Assembly: GCF_015277895.1 (NCBI RefSeq)
Contig: NZ_CP063815.1
Coordinates: 1-64,000 of the forward strand
Length of the DNA: 64,000 nucleotides
Direction of reading: 5' to 3'
From: Microbacterium abyssi
GTDB taxonomy: Bacteria > Actinomycetota > Actinomycetes > Actinomycetales > Microbacteriaceae
Below are positions 54,416-64,000 of the stretch, piece by piece. Both the position numbers and the translations under genes were made by a program. The notes under the pieces are model-generated. The model saw only the letters and a list, made by a program, of their open reading frames with translations. It was not told where the DNA came from and searched no databases. Each line of letters starts with the position of its first letter. The first letter of the stretch is position 1.

Positions 54416-55076
54416 GACGTTTCTCCAATCGACCGATGAGCAGGGAGGTCGGGTAGCTCGCGGCGAGGAACAGGATGCCGGCGAGAGTGATTGCTTCGAC
54501 ATAGCGGAAGTGATCGCCACCGTACTCCTGCGCGGTGGCCACCATGTCGGCGACGAAGATGACCGATACGAACGGCGTCTCCTTGAACATCGAGATGACG
54601 TAGTTCCCCAGCGCGGGAACTGTTGCCCGCACTGCCTGCGGGATGATCACCGCCGTCCAGGTGCGGCGAGGTGACATCGACAGCGCCGTCGCAGCCTCCC
54701 ACTGTCCGGGGGCGATCGATTCGATTCCGGCCCGATACACCTCGGCCATGTAGGTGGCGTAGTGAACACCGAAGATCACGATGCCGATGATCATCGGCGG
54801 GATCTGGATGCCGAGAGCGAGCAGGCCGTACAGGCCGAACAGCAGCTGGACCACGAGCGGCGTCATCCGGATGAAATTCATCACGAACGTGACCACCCCG
54901 GCGACGGCGCGCGGAGCGGTGCGCCGGATCAGCGCGATGATCAGGCCGAGCACGGCCGCGATCGCGCTGCCGGCGATCGTGAGGACGAGCGTGACTGTGA
55001 GGAAGGTCCACAGCATGTCGGGCAGCACGGCCCATGCGTGATCCCAGTTCCAGGGGAAGGAGTCGTCGGACATCAC
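54399..55076 (-). CDS. ehuD: ABC importer permease, EhuD-like (225 aa)
   Basis: His/Glu/Gln/Arg-opine-family (HEAA) permease. It has five membrane helices and the conserved inner-loop motif EVYRAGIESIAPGQWEAATALSMSPRRTWTAVIIPQAVRATVPALGNYVISMFKETPFVSVIFVADM, where EAA...G is the contact with the ATPase. It overlaps the preceding permease gene by four bases and the ATPase gene by 17. It probably forms a heterodimer with the other permease. Confidence 0.88.
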   Translation of the reverse strand: MMSDDSFPWNWDHAWAVLPDMLWTFLTVTLVLTIAGSAIAAVLGLIIALIRRTAPRAVAGVVTFVMNFIRMTPLVVQLLFGLYGLLALGIQIPPMIIGIVIFGVHYATYMAEVYRAGIESIAPGQWEAATALSMSPRRTWTAVIIPQAVRATVPALGNYVISMFKETPFVSVIFVADMVATAQEYGGDHFRYVEAITLAGILFLAASYPTSLLIGRLEKRLARNA

Positions 55077-55831
55077 ACCGCCCCCTCACGCTTGGCATCG
55101 TCGGCTGCGACGGCATCCGGATCGGCGACGGCGTCGGGCGTCGCGACCGCGTCGCGCCACCGCGTGCTCTGGCCGAGCCGGTGCTTGGCCCGCGCTTCGA
55201 GCGCGTTCATGATGAGAGACAGCAGATATGCGATCACGAAGTAGATGATGAGGCCGAGCGTGTAGGCGAAGAACACGTCCGTCTGAATGCGCAGCTTGTT
55301 CAGCTCGGCTGTCAGATCGACGATCGTGATCAGGTAGACGACGGCGGTGCCCTTCAGCAGCTGGATGAGCAGGTTGTTCAGCGAGGGGATCATGAGCGCC
55401 CAGGCCTGCGGGAAGATCACCCGCCACATGCGCTGGGTGCGCGACATGCTGAGCGCCGTCGTCGCCTCCCATTGGCCGGCCGGGACCGCGTTGATCGAAC
55501 CGCGCACGACCTCTGCGCCGTATGCGCCGTAGTTCAGGCCGAGCGCGAGGACACCGGTGAACACGGCCGGCAACTCGATGTTGAACGGCGGCAGCGGCAG
55601 CACGAAGAAGAAGAAGAACAGCTGCACGAGCAGCGACGTGCCGCGGAAGAACTCGATCACCACGCGAGCGAAGCCGCGGATCAGGATGTTGTCGAACCGG
55701 GCGAGGAGCCCGAGTGCGATGGCGATGATGAACGCCAGCAGGGCGCCGCCCACAGTGAGCTCGAGGGTGATGAGAAGCCCGTCGAGGATCTGGGGCAGCG
55801 CCCGCTGGAGCGCTTCGAGGTTGTCAGCCAC
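55073..55831 (-). CDS. ehuC: ABC importer permease, EhuC-like (252 aa)
   Basis: Second HEAA-family permease: LVQLFFFFFVLPLPPFNIELPAVFTGVLALGLNYGAYGAEVVRGSINAVPAGQWEATTALSMSRTQRMWRVIFPQAWALMIPSLNNLLIQLLKGTAVVYLITIVDLTAELNKLR contains the EAA loop. A 40-residue charged C-terminal extension (LGQSTRWRDAVATPDAVADPDAVAADDAKREGAV) is longer than usual. It follows the binding-protein gene by 14 bases and overlaps ehuD by four. Confidence 0.87.
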   Translation of the reverse strand: MADNLEALQRALPQILDGLLITLELTVGGALLAFIIAIALGLLARFDNILIRGFARVVIEFFRGTSLLVQLFFFFFVLPLPPFNIELPAVFTGVLALGLNYGAYGAEVVRGSINAVPAGQWEATTALSMSRTQRMWRVIFPQAWALMIPSLNNLLIQLLKGTAVVYLITIVDLTAELNKLRIQTDVFFAYTLGLIIYFVIAYLLSLIMNALEARAKHRLGQSTRWRDAVATPDAVADPDAVAADDAKREGAV

Positions 55832-55845
55832 TGAGAGAGATGGAC

Positions 55846-56736
55846 TCAGCCGAGCTCACCGGCGCAGAGCTGTTCGGTGGTGAGGTCCGCCGGGGGCAGG
55901 TTCTCCGCGGTGAAGCCGAACGGCTCGACCAGGTCGAGATAGGTCTGCTCGTCGCCCGTGATCTTCGCGAGCTCCTCGTTGTACGCCTCGAGCAGTTCGG
56001 TGTCGTCCTGGCGGAACACCGTCGCACCGGCGCCGATCTGCTCGACACCGTCGATCGTCTGCACGAAGGCCTCGGTGGTCTCGAGGTCGTCCATGTCCTC
56101 GGTCATCCAGTTAAGCGAGACCGCAGTCAGAGCGAACGCATCCGCGAGGCCGGCCTGCACTGCCTCGAGGCCCGCGCTTGCGGAGTCGACCTCGACGGTG
56201 TTGGTGATTCCGAGATCCTTGGCGTAGCCGTCCTCGATCGCGCCGGACTGCACGGCGAGCTTGACGTCGCCTGCTTCAGCGACGGAGTCGAGGTCGGTGA
56301 GGTTCTTCGGGTTGCCCGCCGGGACCGCGAGGGTCGTGGTGTACATGATCTCGGGGTCGCTGAACGCGGCCTCGGCGCAGCGATCGGGAAGGATCGACAT
56401 GCCGGCGCTCACGACGTCCCACCGGCCGGCGTTGAGGCCGGGGATGAGGTTGTCCCACGCGACTTCTTCGATCTCGATCTCGTCGATGCCGAGGCTGCTG
56501 AAGATCTCCTCGTGCATGGCGATCGTAGCTCCCGTGGGCTCGCCGTCCTCCACCCAGGAGTAGGGCTGCTCCGAGGCGATCGCGAGAGTGATCTTGCCCT
56601 CTTCCTGCGCCTTCTCGAGCGTGTTCATGCCTTCGGTGTCCTCGCCGCCGCCCGATGCGCATCCGGCCAGAAGGCCCAGGGTCAGGGTGCCGATCGCCGC
56701 AGTGGCGATGCCGATTCGTGTCGTTCTCCTGGTCAT
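55846..56736 (-). CDS. ehuB: ABC importer substrate-binding lipoprotein, EhuB-like (296 aa)
   Basis: Family 3 solute-binding protein, exported and lipid-anchored: signal peptide with lipobox LLAGCASGG (Cys about residue 26). The body matches the ectoine/hydroxyectoine group: ITLAIASEQPYSWVEDGEPTGATIAMHEEIFSSLGI, LIPGLNAGRWDVVSAGMSILPDRCAEAAFSDPEIMYTTTLAVPAGNPKNLTDLDSVAEAGDVKLAVQSGAIEDGYAKDLGI. I know the family pattern LIPGLKAGRxDV.AAGMxI.P.RC..V.F from EhuB; this suggests ectoine uptake, an osmoprotectant. It is the first gene of the operon, downstream of a regulated promoter. Confidence 0.75.
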   Translation of the reverse strand: MTRRTTRIGIATAAIGTLTLGLLAGCASGGGEDTEGMNTLEKAQEEGKITLAIASEQPYSWVEDGEPTGATIAMHEEIFSSLGIDEIEIEEVAWDNLIPGLNAGRWDVVSAGMSILPDRCAEAAFSDPEIMYTTTLAVPAGNPKNLTDLDSVAEAGDVKLAVQSGAIEDGYAKDLGITNTVEVDSASAGLEAVQAGLADAFALTAVSLNWMTEDMDDLETTEAFVQTIDGVEQIGAGATVFRQDDTELLEAYNEELAKITGDEQTYLDLVEPFGFTAENLPPADLTTEQLCAGELG

Positions 56737-56804
56737 GATGTCCTCGCGTTCCGTATCGGGTTACGTTCTCGGGCGCGCCGTAGGGCGGCCTTCGACCGTG
56801 CCCC

Positions 56805-56866
56805 AGACTAAGGGAACCTGTCGGCCGATGTACAGTCAGACGCGCAGATTGTCGACACGTATACAA
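56805..56866. promoter_or_regulatory. Importer promoter and candidate GntR operator
   Basis: On the minus strand a promoter is plausible: -35 TGTACA (56829-56834), 18 bases, then -10 TAGTCT (56805-56810). An imperfect inverted repeat TTGTCGACACGTATACAA (56849-56866) with TTGT/ACAA ends lies just upstream, resembling FCD-type GntR operators (TTGTATACAA-like). It sits between the importer operon and the divergent GntR gene. Confidence 0.5.
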
Positions 56867-56988
56867 AAATGTGATCTTGAGGCAGACTGAATTGCCGGGT
56901 CGACTTCGCCATCCGGACGCGGAGGATCGACAATGAGATGTTCGCTGTTTCGCGCACGACAGGACGGCGACGGGCTGAAGGGATGCAC

Positions 56989-57750
56989 ATGGCCTCACAC
57001 ACTCCGCGCTCGGTGACCCCGATCTCGATGGTTCGCGTGGCGCGCCCGTCGACCGTCGACCTGATCACCGCAGAGCTGCGCAACGCCATCTTCACGGGCG
57101 CCCTTCCGGTGGGCAGCCCCATCGGCGAGGTCGAGATGTCGTCACAGCTCGGCGTCAGTCGCAGCCCGCTGCGGGAGTCCACGCAGCGCCTCGTGCAGGA
57201 GGGGCTGCTCACGGCATCCCCCGGCCGTGGCATGCGCGTCAGCGTCATCGGACCGGAGCACGTGGCCGATGTCTACGACGCCCGACTCGCGATCGAGGCG
57301 CAGGCGGCGCGCCTGATCATCAATGCCGGCGCTTCGGCGGTCATCGGCCCGCTCGAGCGCGCCTACGCGACGCTCGTCGAGGTCAGCAAGGGCGAGGATG
57401 CCGTCGCCATCGGCGATGCGGACATCGAGTTCCACCGGCTGCTCGTCGACTCGGCCGGCAGCAGGCGACTGAGTCACTACATGTCGACTCTGGTCATCGA
57501 GACGCGCATCGCCAGCTTCAGCGACCCGAACGGCTACACGGTGCGCCGTTCGATCTCGGAGACGTACCGACAGCTGCTCGACGCGCTCGCCGCGGGCGAC
57601 ACGTCGGCGGCGTTCTCCGCTCTCGAGCGGCAGTTCGCCGAGGCCGTCGCACGACTGACCGGCGTGGCTGAGAACATCGACACGGTCGAGCGCCCCGTCA
57701 CCGAGGCGATCCCGACCATGACGCCGATCGAGTTCACCGAGGAGAGCTGA
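56989..57750 (+). CDS. GntR-family regulator, FCD type (253 aa)
   Basis: N-terminal winged helix-turn-helix (RPSTVDLITAELRNAIFTGALPVGSPIGEVEMSSQLGVSRSPLRESTQRLVQEGLLTASPGRGMRVS, residues 15-80) and an all-helical FCD effector domain (VYDARLAIEAQAARLIINAGAS..., DADIEFHRLLVDSAGSRRL...). Most FCD proteins bind a metal with a D-H-H-H set; here D and the first H (DADIEFH) are present, but YRQLLDALAAGD has Tyr where a His is usual, and the third His is not evident. I start at ATG 56989 with GAAGG upstream. It is divergent from the importer operon, its likely target. Confidence 0.87.
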   Translation: MASHTPRSVTPISMVRVARPSTVDLITAELRNAIFTGALPVGSPIGEVEMSSQLGVSRSPLRESTQRLVQEGLLTASPGRGMRVSVIGPEHVADVYDARLAIEAQAARLIINAGASAVIGPLERAYATLVEVSKGEDAVAIGDADIEFHRLLVDSAGSRRLSHYMSTLVIETRIASFSDPNGYTVRRSISETYRQLLDALAAGDTSAAFSALERQFAEAVARLTGVAENIDTVERPVTEAIPTMTPIEFTEES

Positions 57751-57753
57751 CCC

Positions 57754-60402
57754 TTACTTCCTCGGCGACAGCACCAGCGTCTCGACAGTCGCCTCGTCGA
57801 CGGCATCCGGCGTGTATGCCCAGACGGTCTGGATGCCGGCGGCCCAGTTGTCGGTCTGATCGACGTAGTGCGGGTGGAAGGCGTGGCCGGACGCACCGGT
57901 GAGGTGGTTCCACGATGAGGCATCGAAGTCCGCCAGGTCGATGACCATGCGCATCGAGGGCACAGTCGTGGTCGCGTAGGACTCGCCGATCATCCAGCCG
58001 GTGGCGTTGACGACGGATGCTCCGCCGCCGACCGGGTACGGACCACGGTTGAACAGAGCCTCGATCGGGGCGATGCCGGACGAGCCGAAAGTCTCGTTCG
58101 TCAGCGTGATGGCGTGCAGGCTGCCCCAGTTCCAGCGCGAGGAGACGTTTCCCTGCAGGGAGACGAGCTCGTCGTAGGCCTGCTCGGCAGAGAGGGCGAG
58201 CATCTCCTCCATGCCGGAGACATCGATCTGCTCGTTGGTCCACAGCGGGTCGGCAGGGTCGTCGAGCAGCGCGTCGACCACGGTGAACAGGCGCCCCTGG
58301 CTGTCGTACGGCAGCGGCTCCTCGCGGTTCGCGAACAGATTCAGTACCAGATTCGACCAGAGCACGTTGGCGTATGCCGCGGCGGGGGAGTCGGCGTTGT
58401 TCTGCGCGTCCCAGGTGCGCAGCAGCGCGACCGCCTCCTGCGGGCCCTTGCCTTCCACGTCGACGTCGCCCATGACGGTGGCGAGCTTCTTGCCGATCCA
58501 CATCTCGTTGTCGTTCTGGATGTCGCGCAGGTCGGCGGCCGTGAGAGGGGCCGCGGCCGCCTTGCGCTCGATCAGGTGCGCGATGCGGGCGGCGCGGTAG
58601 CCGTAATCCCAGTCGCGCGAGAGGAAGTGGTCGTAGTCGTCCGTGACGATCGCGTTGTTCGCCGTGACGATGTAGCCGGAGCTCGGGTTGTACGCCACCG
58701 GCAGCTCTTCGAAGGGGATGTAGTCGGTCCAGTCGTACGCGCTGTCCCAGCCCGGCTGCGGCAGCCAGCCGTCGCCCGCGCCGCGGATCGGCAGTCGGCC
58801 CGGCGCCTGATACCCGATGTTGCCGTCGACGTCGGCATAGATGAGATTCTGCGCGGGGACGTCGAAGAGGGATGCCGCTTTGCGGAAGCCGTCGAAGTCC
58901 TGCGCGACGTTCATCGCGAAGAGGGCCTGCGCGGTGGTGCCGGGATCGAGAGCCGTCCAGCGCAGGCTCACGGCGTAGTCGCCCGACATGCCGGCCGCGG
59001 CATCCGTCTCGCCCTGGCGGATGTCGGTGTCGTCCGCCCAGACCTCACCCTCGGCGATCGCGGTGAAGTCGTCGGTGAGTCCGGAGATGATCGGGCCGTG
59101 CACGGTGGATCGGATCGTGAGGTCGATGTCGTCGCCGCCCGCCACCTCGATCGTCTCCTCGCGGATCTCGAGCGGCTCGAGAGCGCCGTCACGCCAGTAC
59201 TGGTCGCCGTCGACCCTCTCGACGTACAGATCCGCCACGTCGGTGGTGAGGTTCGTGAAGCCCCATGCGATCCGGTCGTTGTGGCCGATCACGACGCCCG
59301 GCATGCCGGAGAACGAGAAGCCGCTGACATCGAAAGGGCACTCTTCGCTGACCGTCGAGCAGCGCAGCTGCACCTGGTACCAGACGCTCGGCAGGGCTGC
59401 CCCGAGGTGCGGATCGTTGGCGAGCAGCGGCATCCCGCTCTCGGTGAGCTCGCCGGAGACGACCCACGAGTTCGATCCGATGCCCTCGCCTGCGTCGCCG
59501 AGGAGCATGCCGGCGGCCTCGATGACGGTGTCGGCCTCGGCCCACTCGACCGTCGTGACGGCGTTCTGGATTCCGTCGCCGTCGCCGGGGTCGGTGAGGG
59601 ATGCCGTGGCGGCATCCGTTCCCGCATCGACGGCGGGGACCGTGGAGATCTTCGGGACGATGACGGGGTTCTCGTCGAACGGGTAGGCGGGGTAGAGCTG
59701 TTCCAGGAGGTCGAGGCTGTCGTCGGGCGCTGTGGCGTCCCCGGTCTCCGCGACGAGGATCGCCCGCTCGATCTCGTCCTCGATGTTGGTGCGGAGATCC
59801 CAGGCCATGGCCTTGAGCCAGGCGACGGAATCCGCCGGCTCCCACGGCTCGATCTCGTAGTCGGGGTTCTGCATGCCGAGAACGGCATATTCGAGAGAGG
59901 CCGCGGCGCCGTCGTGCTCGGTGAGGTAGGCGTTCACGCCGTCGGCGTAGGACTGGTAGTACGCCAGACTCGTGTCGTCGAGCGCCTCGACCTCCTGCTC
60001 GGCGATGTCGCGCCACCCGAGCGTGCGCAGGAACATGTCGGTCGCCGCCTGGGACTCGCCGAACATCTCCGAAACGCGGCCGCTGGTGACGTGCCGGCGG
60101 AAGTCCATCTCGAAGAAGCGGTCCTGCGCGTGCACGTAACCCTGGGCATAGAACAGGTCGGCGGAGGAGTCGGCGGTGATGGTCGGCACCCCCAGCGCGT
60201 CGCGCTGCACGGTTACCTGCGACTGCAGACCGTCGACCTGGAGCTCGCCCGACGTCTGCGGGAAGGAGCGCTGGATCGTCCAGACGACGAAGAACGCGGC
60301 CGCGACCGCGATGACTGTGAGTCCGGCGACGACGAGGAAGGCGATCCGCCCGATTCTGGCACCCAGGCGCGGGCGGGCAGGGTCAACGGGTTCGGTCGTC
60401 AT
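57754..60402 (-). CDS. Penicillin acylase family (Ntn-hydrolase) membrane-anchored protein (882 aa)
   Basis: Family of self-cleaving amidases (penicillin acylases, N-acyl homoserine lactone acylases, others). A membrane anchor (about residues 21-45, IGRIAFLVVAGLTVIAVAAAFFVVWTI) precedes the extracellular chain: LGVPTITADSSADLFYAQGYVHAQDRFFEMDFRRH and, after a spacer, the SNSW motif with likely nucleophile Ser310, preceded by Gly (autocleavage site). Then WVVSGELTESGMPLLANDPHLGAALPSVWYQVQL, SGFSFSGMPGVVIGHNDRIAWGFTNL. The substrate is unknown; membrane-anchored members are common in actinobacteria. Its 3' end is three bases from the GntR stop (convergent). Confidence 0.88.
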   Translation of the reverse strand: MTTEPVDPARPRLGARIGRIAFLVVAGLTVIAVAAAFFVVWTIQRSFPQTSGELQVDGLQSQVTVQRDALGVPTITADSSADLFYAQGYVHAQDRFFEMDFRRHVTSGRVSEMFGESQAATDMFLRTLGWRDIAEQEVEALDDTSLAYYQSYADGVNAYLTEHDGAAASLEYAVLGMQNPDYEIEPWEPADSVAWLKAMAWDLRTNIEDEIERAILVAETGDATAPDDSLDLLEQLYPAYPFDENPVIVPKISTVPAVDAGTDAATASLTDPGDGDGIQNAVTTVEWAEADTVIEAAGMLLGDAGEGIGSNSWVVSGELTESGMPLLANDPHLGAALPSVWYQVQLRCSTVSEECPFDVSGFSFSGMPGVVIGHNDRIAWGFTNLTTDVADLYVERVDGDQYWRDGALEPLEIREETIEVAGGDDIDLTIRSTVHGPIISGLTDDFTAIAEGEVWADDTDIRQGETDAAAGMSGDYAVSLRWTALDPGTTAQALFAMNVAQDFDGFRKAASLFDVPAQNLIYADVDGNIGYQAPGRLPIRGAGDGWLPQPGWDSAYDWTDYIPFEELPVAYNPSSGYIVTANNAIVTDDYDHFLSRDWDYGYRAARIAHLIERKAAAAPLTAADLRDIQNDNEMWIGKKLATVMGDVDVEGKGPQEAVALLRTWDAQNNADSPAAAYANVLWSNLVLNLFANREEPLPYDSQGRLFTVVDALLDDPADPLWTNEQIDVSGMEEMLALSAEQAYDELVSLQGNVSSRWNWGSLHAITLTNETFGSSGIAPIEALFNRGPYPVGGGASVVNATGWMIGESYATTTVPSMRMVIDLADFDASSWNHLTGASGHAFHPHYVDQTDNWAAGIQTVWAYTPDAVDEATVETLVLSPRK

Positions 60403-60577
60403 GACACAGCTTTCAGGGTCGGCAGTGGGATTCGGTCTCACCGCATCCCGGAGCGCGTTTCGGGTCCGCGCCCTGGAAGCCTAACCGATCAGGGGATTCC
60501 CGGCCCGGAGACATGTGGATGACCGCGTGAGCCGGACGATCCCCAAAGTGTCAGGGACGCCGGAGCAGGGGGCGGCC

Positions 60578-62624
<2,047 letters not shown>

Positions 62625-62625
62625 G

Positions 62626-62656
62626 ATGACATCCTAGCTGTTACGCTAGGCATAAT
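62626..62656. promoter_or_regulatory. idi promoter with MarR operator
   Basis: For idi: -35 ATGACA (62626-62631), 19 bases, then -10 CATAAT (62651-62656). Between them lies the 18-base perfect inverted repeat CCTAGC-N6-GCTAGG (62633-62650), which also covers most of the MarR gene's -10 box TAGGAT (62631-62636 on the minus strand). A regulator bound here would block both. Confidence 0.75.
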
Positions 62657-62688
62657 GTTTGCCAGGCGAGAGAAAAGGAGCATTTCGG

Positions 62689-63231
62689 GTGGAGATGGTC
62701 ATTCTGGTCGACGACCACGGTGAAGCCGTCGGGACGCAGAGCAAGGAAAGCGTGCACGGCACGACAACGCCTCGGCATCTCGCGTTCTCCTGCCACATCG
62801 TCGACAACGCCGGCCGGGTGCTCGTGACTCGCCGGGCTCTTGCCAAGCGCACCTGGCCGGGAGTGTGGACGAACGCGGTGTGCGGGCATCCCGGTCCGGG
62901 GGAGCCGCTGGAGCAGGCAGTGCGCCGCCGGGCGGCGTTCGAGCTCGGCTCGGAGGTGTCTGACGTCGTCTGCGTCATCCCCGACTTCGGTTACTCCGCC
63001 CGCGATGCATCCGGCATCGAGGAGAACGAGCACTGCCCAGTGTTCGTCGCGAGGACCGCATCCCCCGTCGCACCGAACCCCGACGAAGTCGCCGAGTTCC
63101 AGTGGACAACGCCGTCGGCGCTGACCGCGGCCGTGGACGCGGCGCCGTGGGCGTTCAGCCCCTGGCTCGTCGCCCACCTGGACGAGCTCGCGCCGCACCT
63201 GGAGCGCATGACCGAGAACACCCATGTCTGA
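62689..63231 (+). CDS. idi: Isopentenyl-diphosphate delta-isomerase, type I (180 aa)
   Basis: Interconverts isopentenyl and dimethylallyl diphosphate, the precursors of carotenoids. Type I (Nudix-like) features: MVILVDDHGEAVGTQSKESVHG, HLAFSCHIVDNAGRVLVTRRALAKRTWPGVWTNAVCGHPGPGEPLEQAVRRRAAFELG with the catalytic Cys in NAVCGHP, and ENEHCPVFVAR with the Glu-Asn-Glu ligand set. The likely start is GTG 62689, with AAAGGAG eight bases upstream. Its last eight bases overlap the next gene, so they are translationally coupled. Confidence 0.94.
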   Translation: MEMVILVDDHGEAVGTQSKESVHGTTTPRHLAFSCHIVDNAGRVLVTRRALAKRTWPGVWTNAVCGHPGPGEPLEQAVRRRAAFELGSEVSDVVCVIPDFGYSARDASGIEENEHCPVFVARTASPVAPNPDEVAEFQWTTPSALTAAVDAAPWAFSPWLVAHLDELAPHLERMTENTHV

Positions 63232-64000
63232 GATGGCCATTGCCACCGCGCATCTCGCGCCCACCTTCGACGCGCGCCTCGGCGAGCTGCTGGCAGCGGC
63301 GCGAGCGCGGGCGCGATCCTTCTCTCCGCCCTTCGAGCAGCTGTGGGAATCCCTCGAGCACATCGCACGTGGAGGCAAGCGGGTCCGGCCGCGAATGCTG
63401 ATCGACGCCTACGCGGCCCTGGGCGGTACCGACGAGCGGGCAGCGATCGACGCGGCCTGTGCCGTGGAACTGCTGCACATCGCCCTGGTCATCCACGACG
63501 ACGTGATCGACCGGGACCTGACCCGTCGAGGCGAGCTGAACATCACGGGCAGGTTCGCGACGGATGCGATGCTGCGCAGCGCCGAACGCGACGCCGCACG
63601 CGCGTGGGGTGAGGCATCCTCCATCCTCGCCGGCGACCTCATGCTCACGATGGCACACTCGATCCTCGCCCGGATGGACGTCGAGACGGAACGACGAGAC
63701 GCGATGCTCGACGTCTTCGAGGATGCCGTGTACGAGAGCGCGGCGGGTGAGCACCGTGACGTGTGGCTCAGCCTGCATCTCGATGACGCCGGCCCGGACG
63801 AGGTGCTGAGGGTGGCGGAGCAGAAGACCGCCGCGTACTCGTTCCAGGCGCCGCTCGCTCTGGCGGCGATCCTCGCCGGCTCTGCAGAGCCGGTCGTCGC
63901 CCAGCTTGCCGAGATCGCACGGCGCATCGGGGTGATCTATCAGCTGCGCGACGACGTCCTCGGCCTGTTCGGCGACGAGCGGCTCACCGGGAAATCGACG
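63224..64000 (+). CDS. crtE: Polyprenyl diphosphate synthase (likely GGPP synthase CrtE), 3' end outside the window
   Basis: Trans-isoprenyl diphosphate synthase that condenses allylic diphosphates with IPP. Visible motifs: HIARGGKRVRPRMLIDAYAALGG, first Asp-rich motif DDVID in VIHDDVIDRDLTRRG, LAGDLMLTMAHSIL, and the second Asp-rich region YQLRDDVLGLFGD. At least 259 codons are seen with no stop before the window ends. The start is ATG 63224 (or 63233), eight bases inside idi. Downstream genes, expected to be phytoene synthase and desaturase, are beyond the window; the crtE name is inferred from the MarR-idi context. Confidence 0.85.
   Translation, partial: MSEMAIATAHLAPTFDARLGELLAAARARARSFSPPFEQLWESLEHIARGGKRVRPRMLIDAYAALGGTDERAAIDAACAVELLHIALVIHDDVIDRDLTRRGELNITGRFATDAMLRSAERDAARAWGEASSILAGDLMLTMAHSILARMDVETERRDAMLDVFEDAVYESAAGEHRDVWLSLHLDDAGPDEVLRVAEQKTAAYSFQAPLALAAILAGSAEPVVAQLAEIARRIGVIYQLRDDVLGLFGDERLTGKST

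Noticed and set aside
58114..60522. 802-codon open frame opposite the penicillin acylase gene
   Set aside because: It mirrors the acylase codons, is dominated by Val/Arg/Gly/Asp and matches no recognisable family, while the other strand has a complete Ntn-hydrolase.
60514..60522. Single DnaA-box-like TGTGGATGA between argG and the acylase gene
   Set aside because: One isolated site with a mismatch is expected by chance; there is no cluster or AT-rich context.

Overview
The window looks like the replication-origin end of the chromosome of a high-G+C actinobacterium of the family Microbacteriaceae, most likely Microbacterium. The basis is the G+C-rich sequence (about 68% by eye), the order dnaA-dnaN-recF-DUF721-gyrB-gyrA-DUF3566-tRNA-Ile-tRNA-Ala, the crgA/sortase/pabA/pknB-pknA-pbpA-rodA-pstP-fhaB-fhaA block, a NucS mismatch endonuclease, and the style of the intergenic repeats. 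No phage, insertion sequence, CRISPR array or clear genomic island was seen. Almost everything is chromosomal core or ordinary accessory sequence. The genus is inferred from memory of these families, not from a search.

Layout. 1-10270: oriC with DnaA boxes on both sides of dnaA, then replication genes ending in a strong terminator. 10366-13291: histidine kinase, response regulator and a DUF4097 surface protein. 13345-13631: tRNA-Ile, tRNA-Ala, a terminator and a short duplication of the tRNA-Ala 3' end. 13683-19660: small single genes, including DAHP synthase preceded by an aromatic-residue leader peptide. 19823-32258: cyclophilin, rhomboid protease, then the growth and division block (crgA, sortase E, aminodeoxychorismate/anthranilate amidotransferase, and the Ser/Thr kinase, phosphatase, FHA, PBP and RodA operon). 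32537-44927: tRNA-Leu, AraC and two-component regulators, transporters, YbdK ligase, CsbD, MMPL, cold-shock protein, HAD phosphatase, NucS, and an MFS/LacI divergent pair. 45022-51316: a complete mrpABCDEFG antiporter operon with mrpA and mrpB fused. 51330-57750: hydrolase, MFS and an ectoine-type ABC importer with a divergent GntR regulator. 57754-64000: membrane-anchored penicillin acylase family protein, argG, and the start of a carotenoid locus (MarR regulator, idi, polyprenyl diphosphate synthase cut by the window end).

How it works together. The origin genes form the replication core. The minus-strand kinase operon couples phospho-signalling to peptidoglycan elongation (RodA with a class B PBP), alongside CrgA. 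Mrp, the ectoine-type importer and the MMPL/CsbD/cold-shock genes fit a cell that handles salt, alkali and cold stress. MarR-idi-prenyl synthase fits a regulated carotenoid pathway.

The observations I rate highest are: (1) a 19-codon Trp/Tyr/Phe leader peptide with competing hairpins ahead of DAHP synthase; (2) a strongly over-represented double-strand word, GGATGCC/GGCATCC, that bends codon choice in two different dipeptides; (3) at least twelve genes with a TANNNT box exactly six bases before the start codon, suggesting widespread leaderless transcription; (4) well-placed operators for LacI (43816-43831) and MarR (62633-62650); (5) DnaA boxes 20 kb away from oriC next to crgA. No wholly new multi-gene system is evident.
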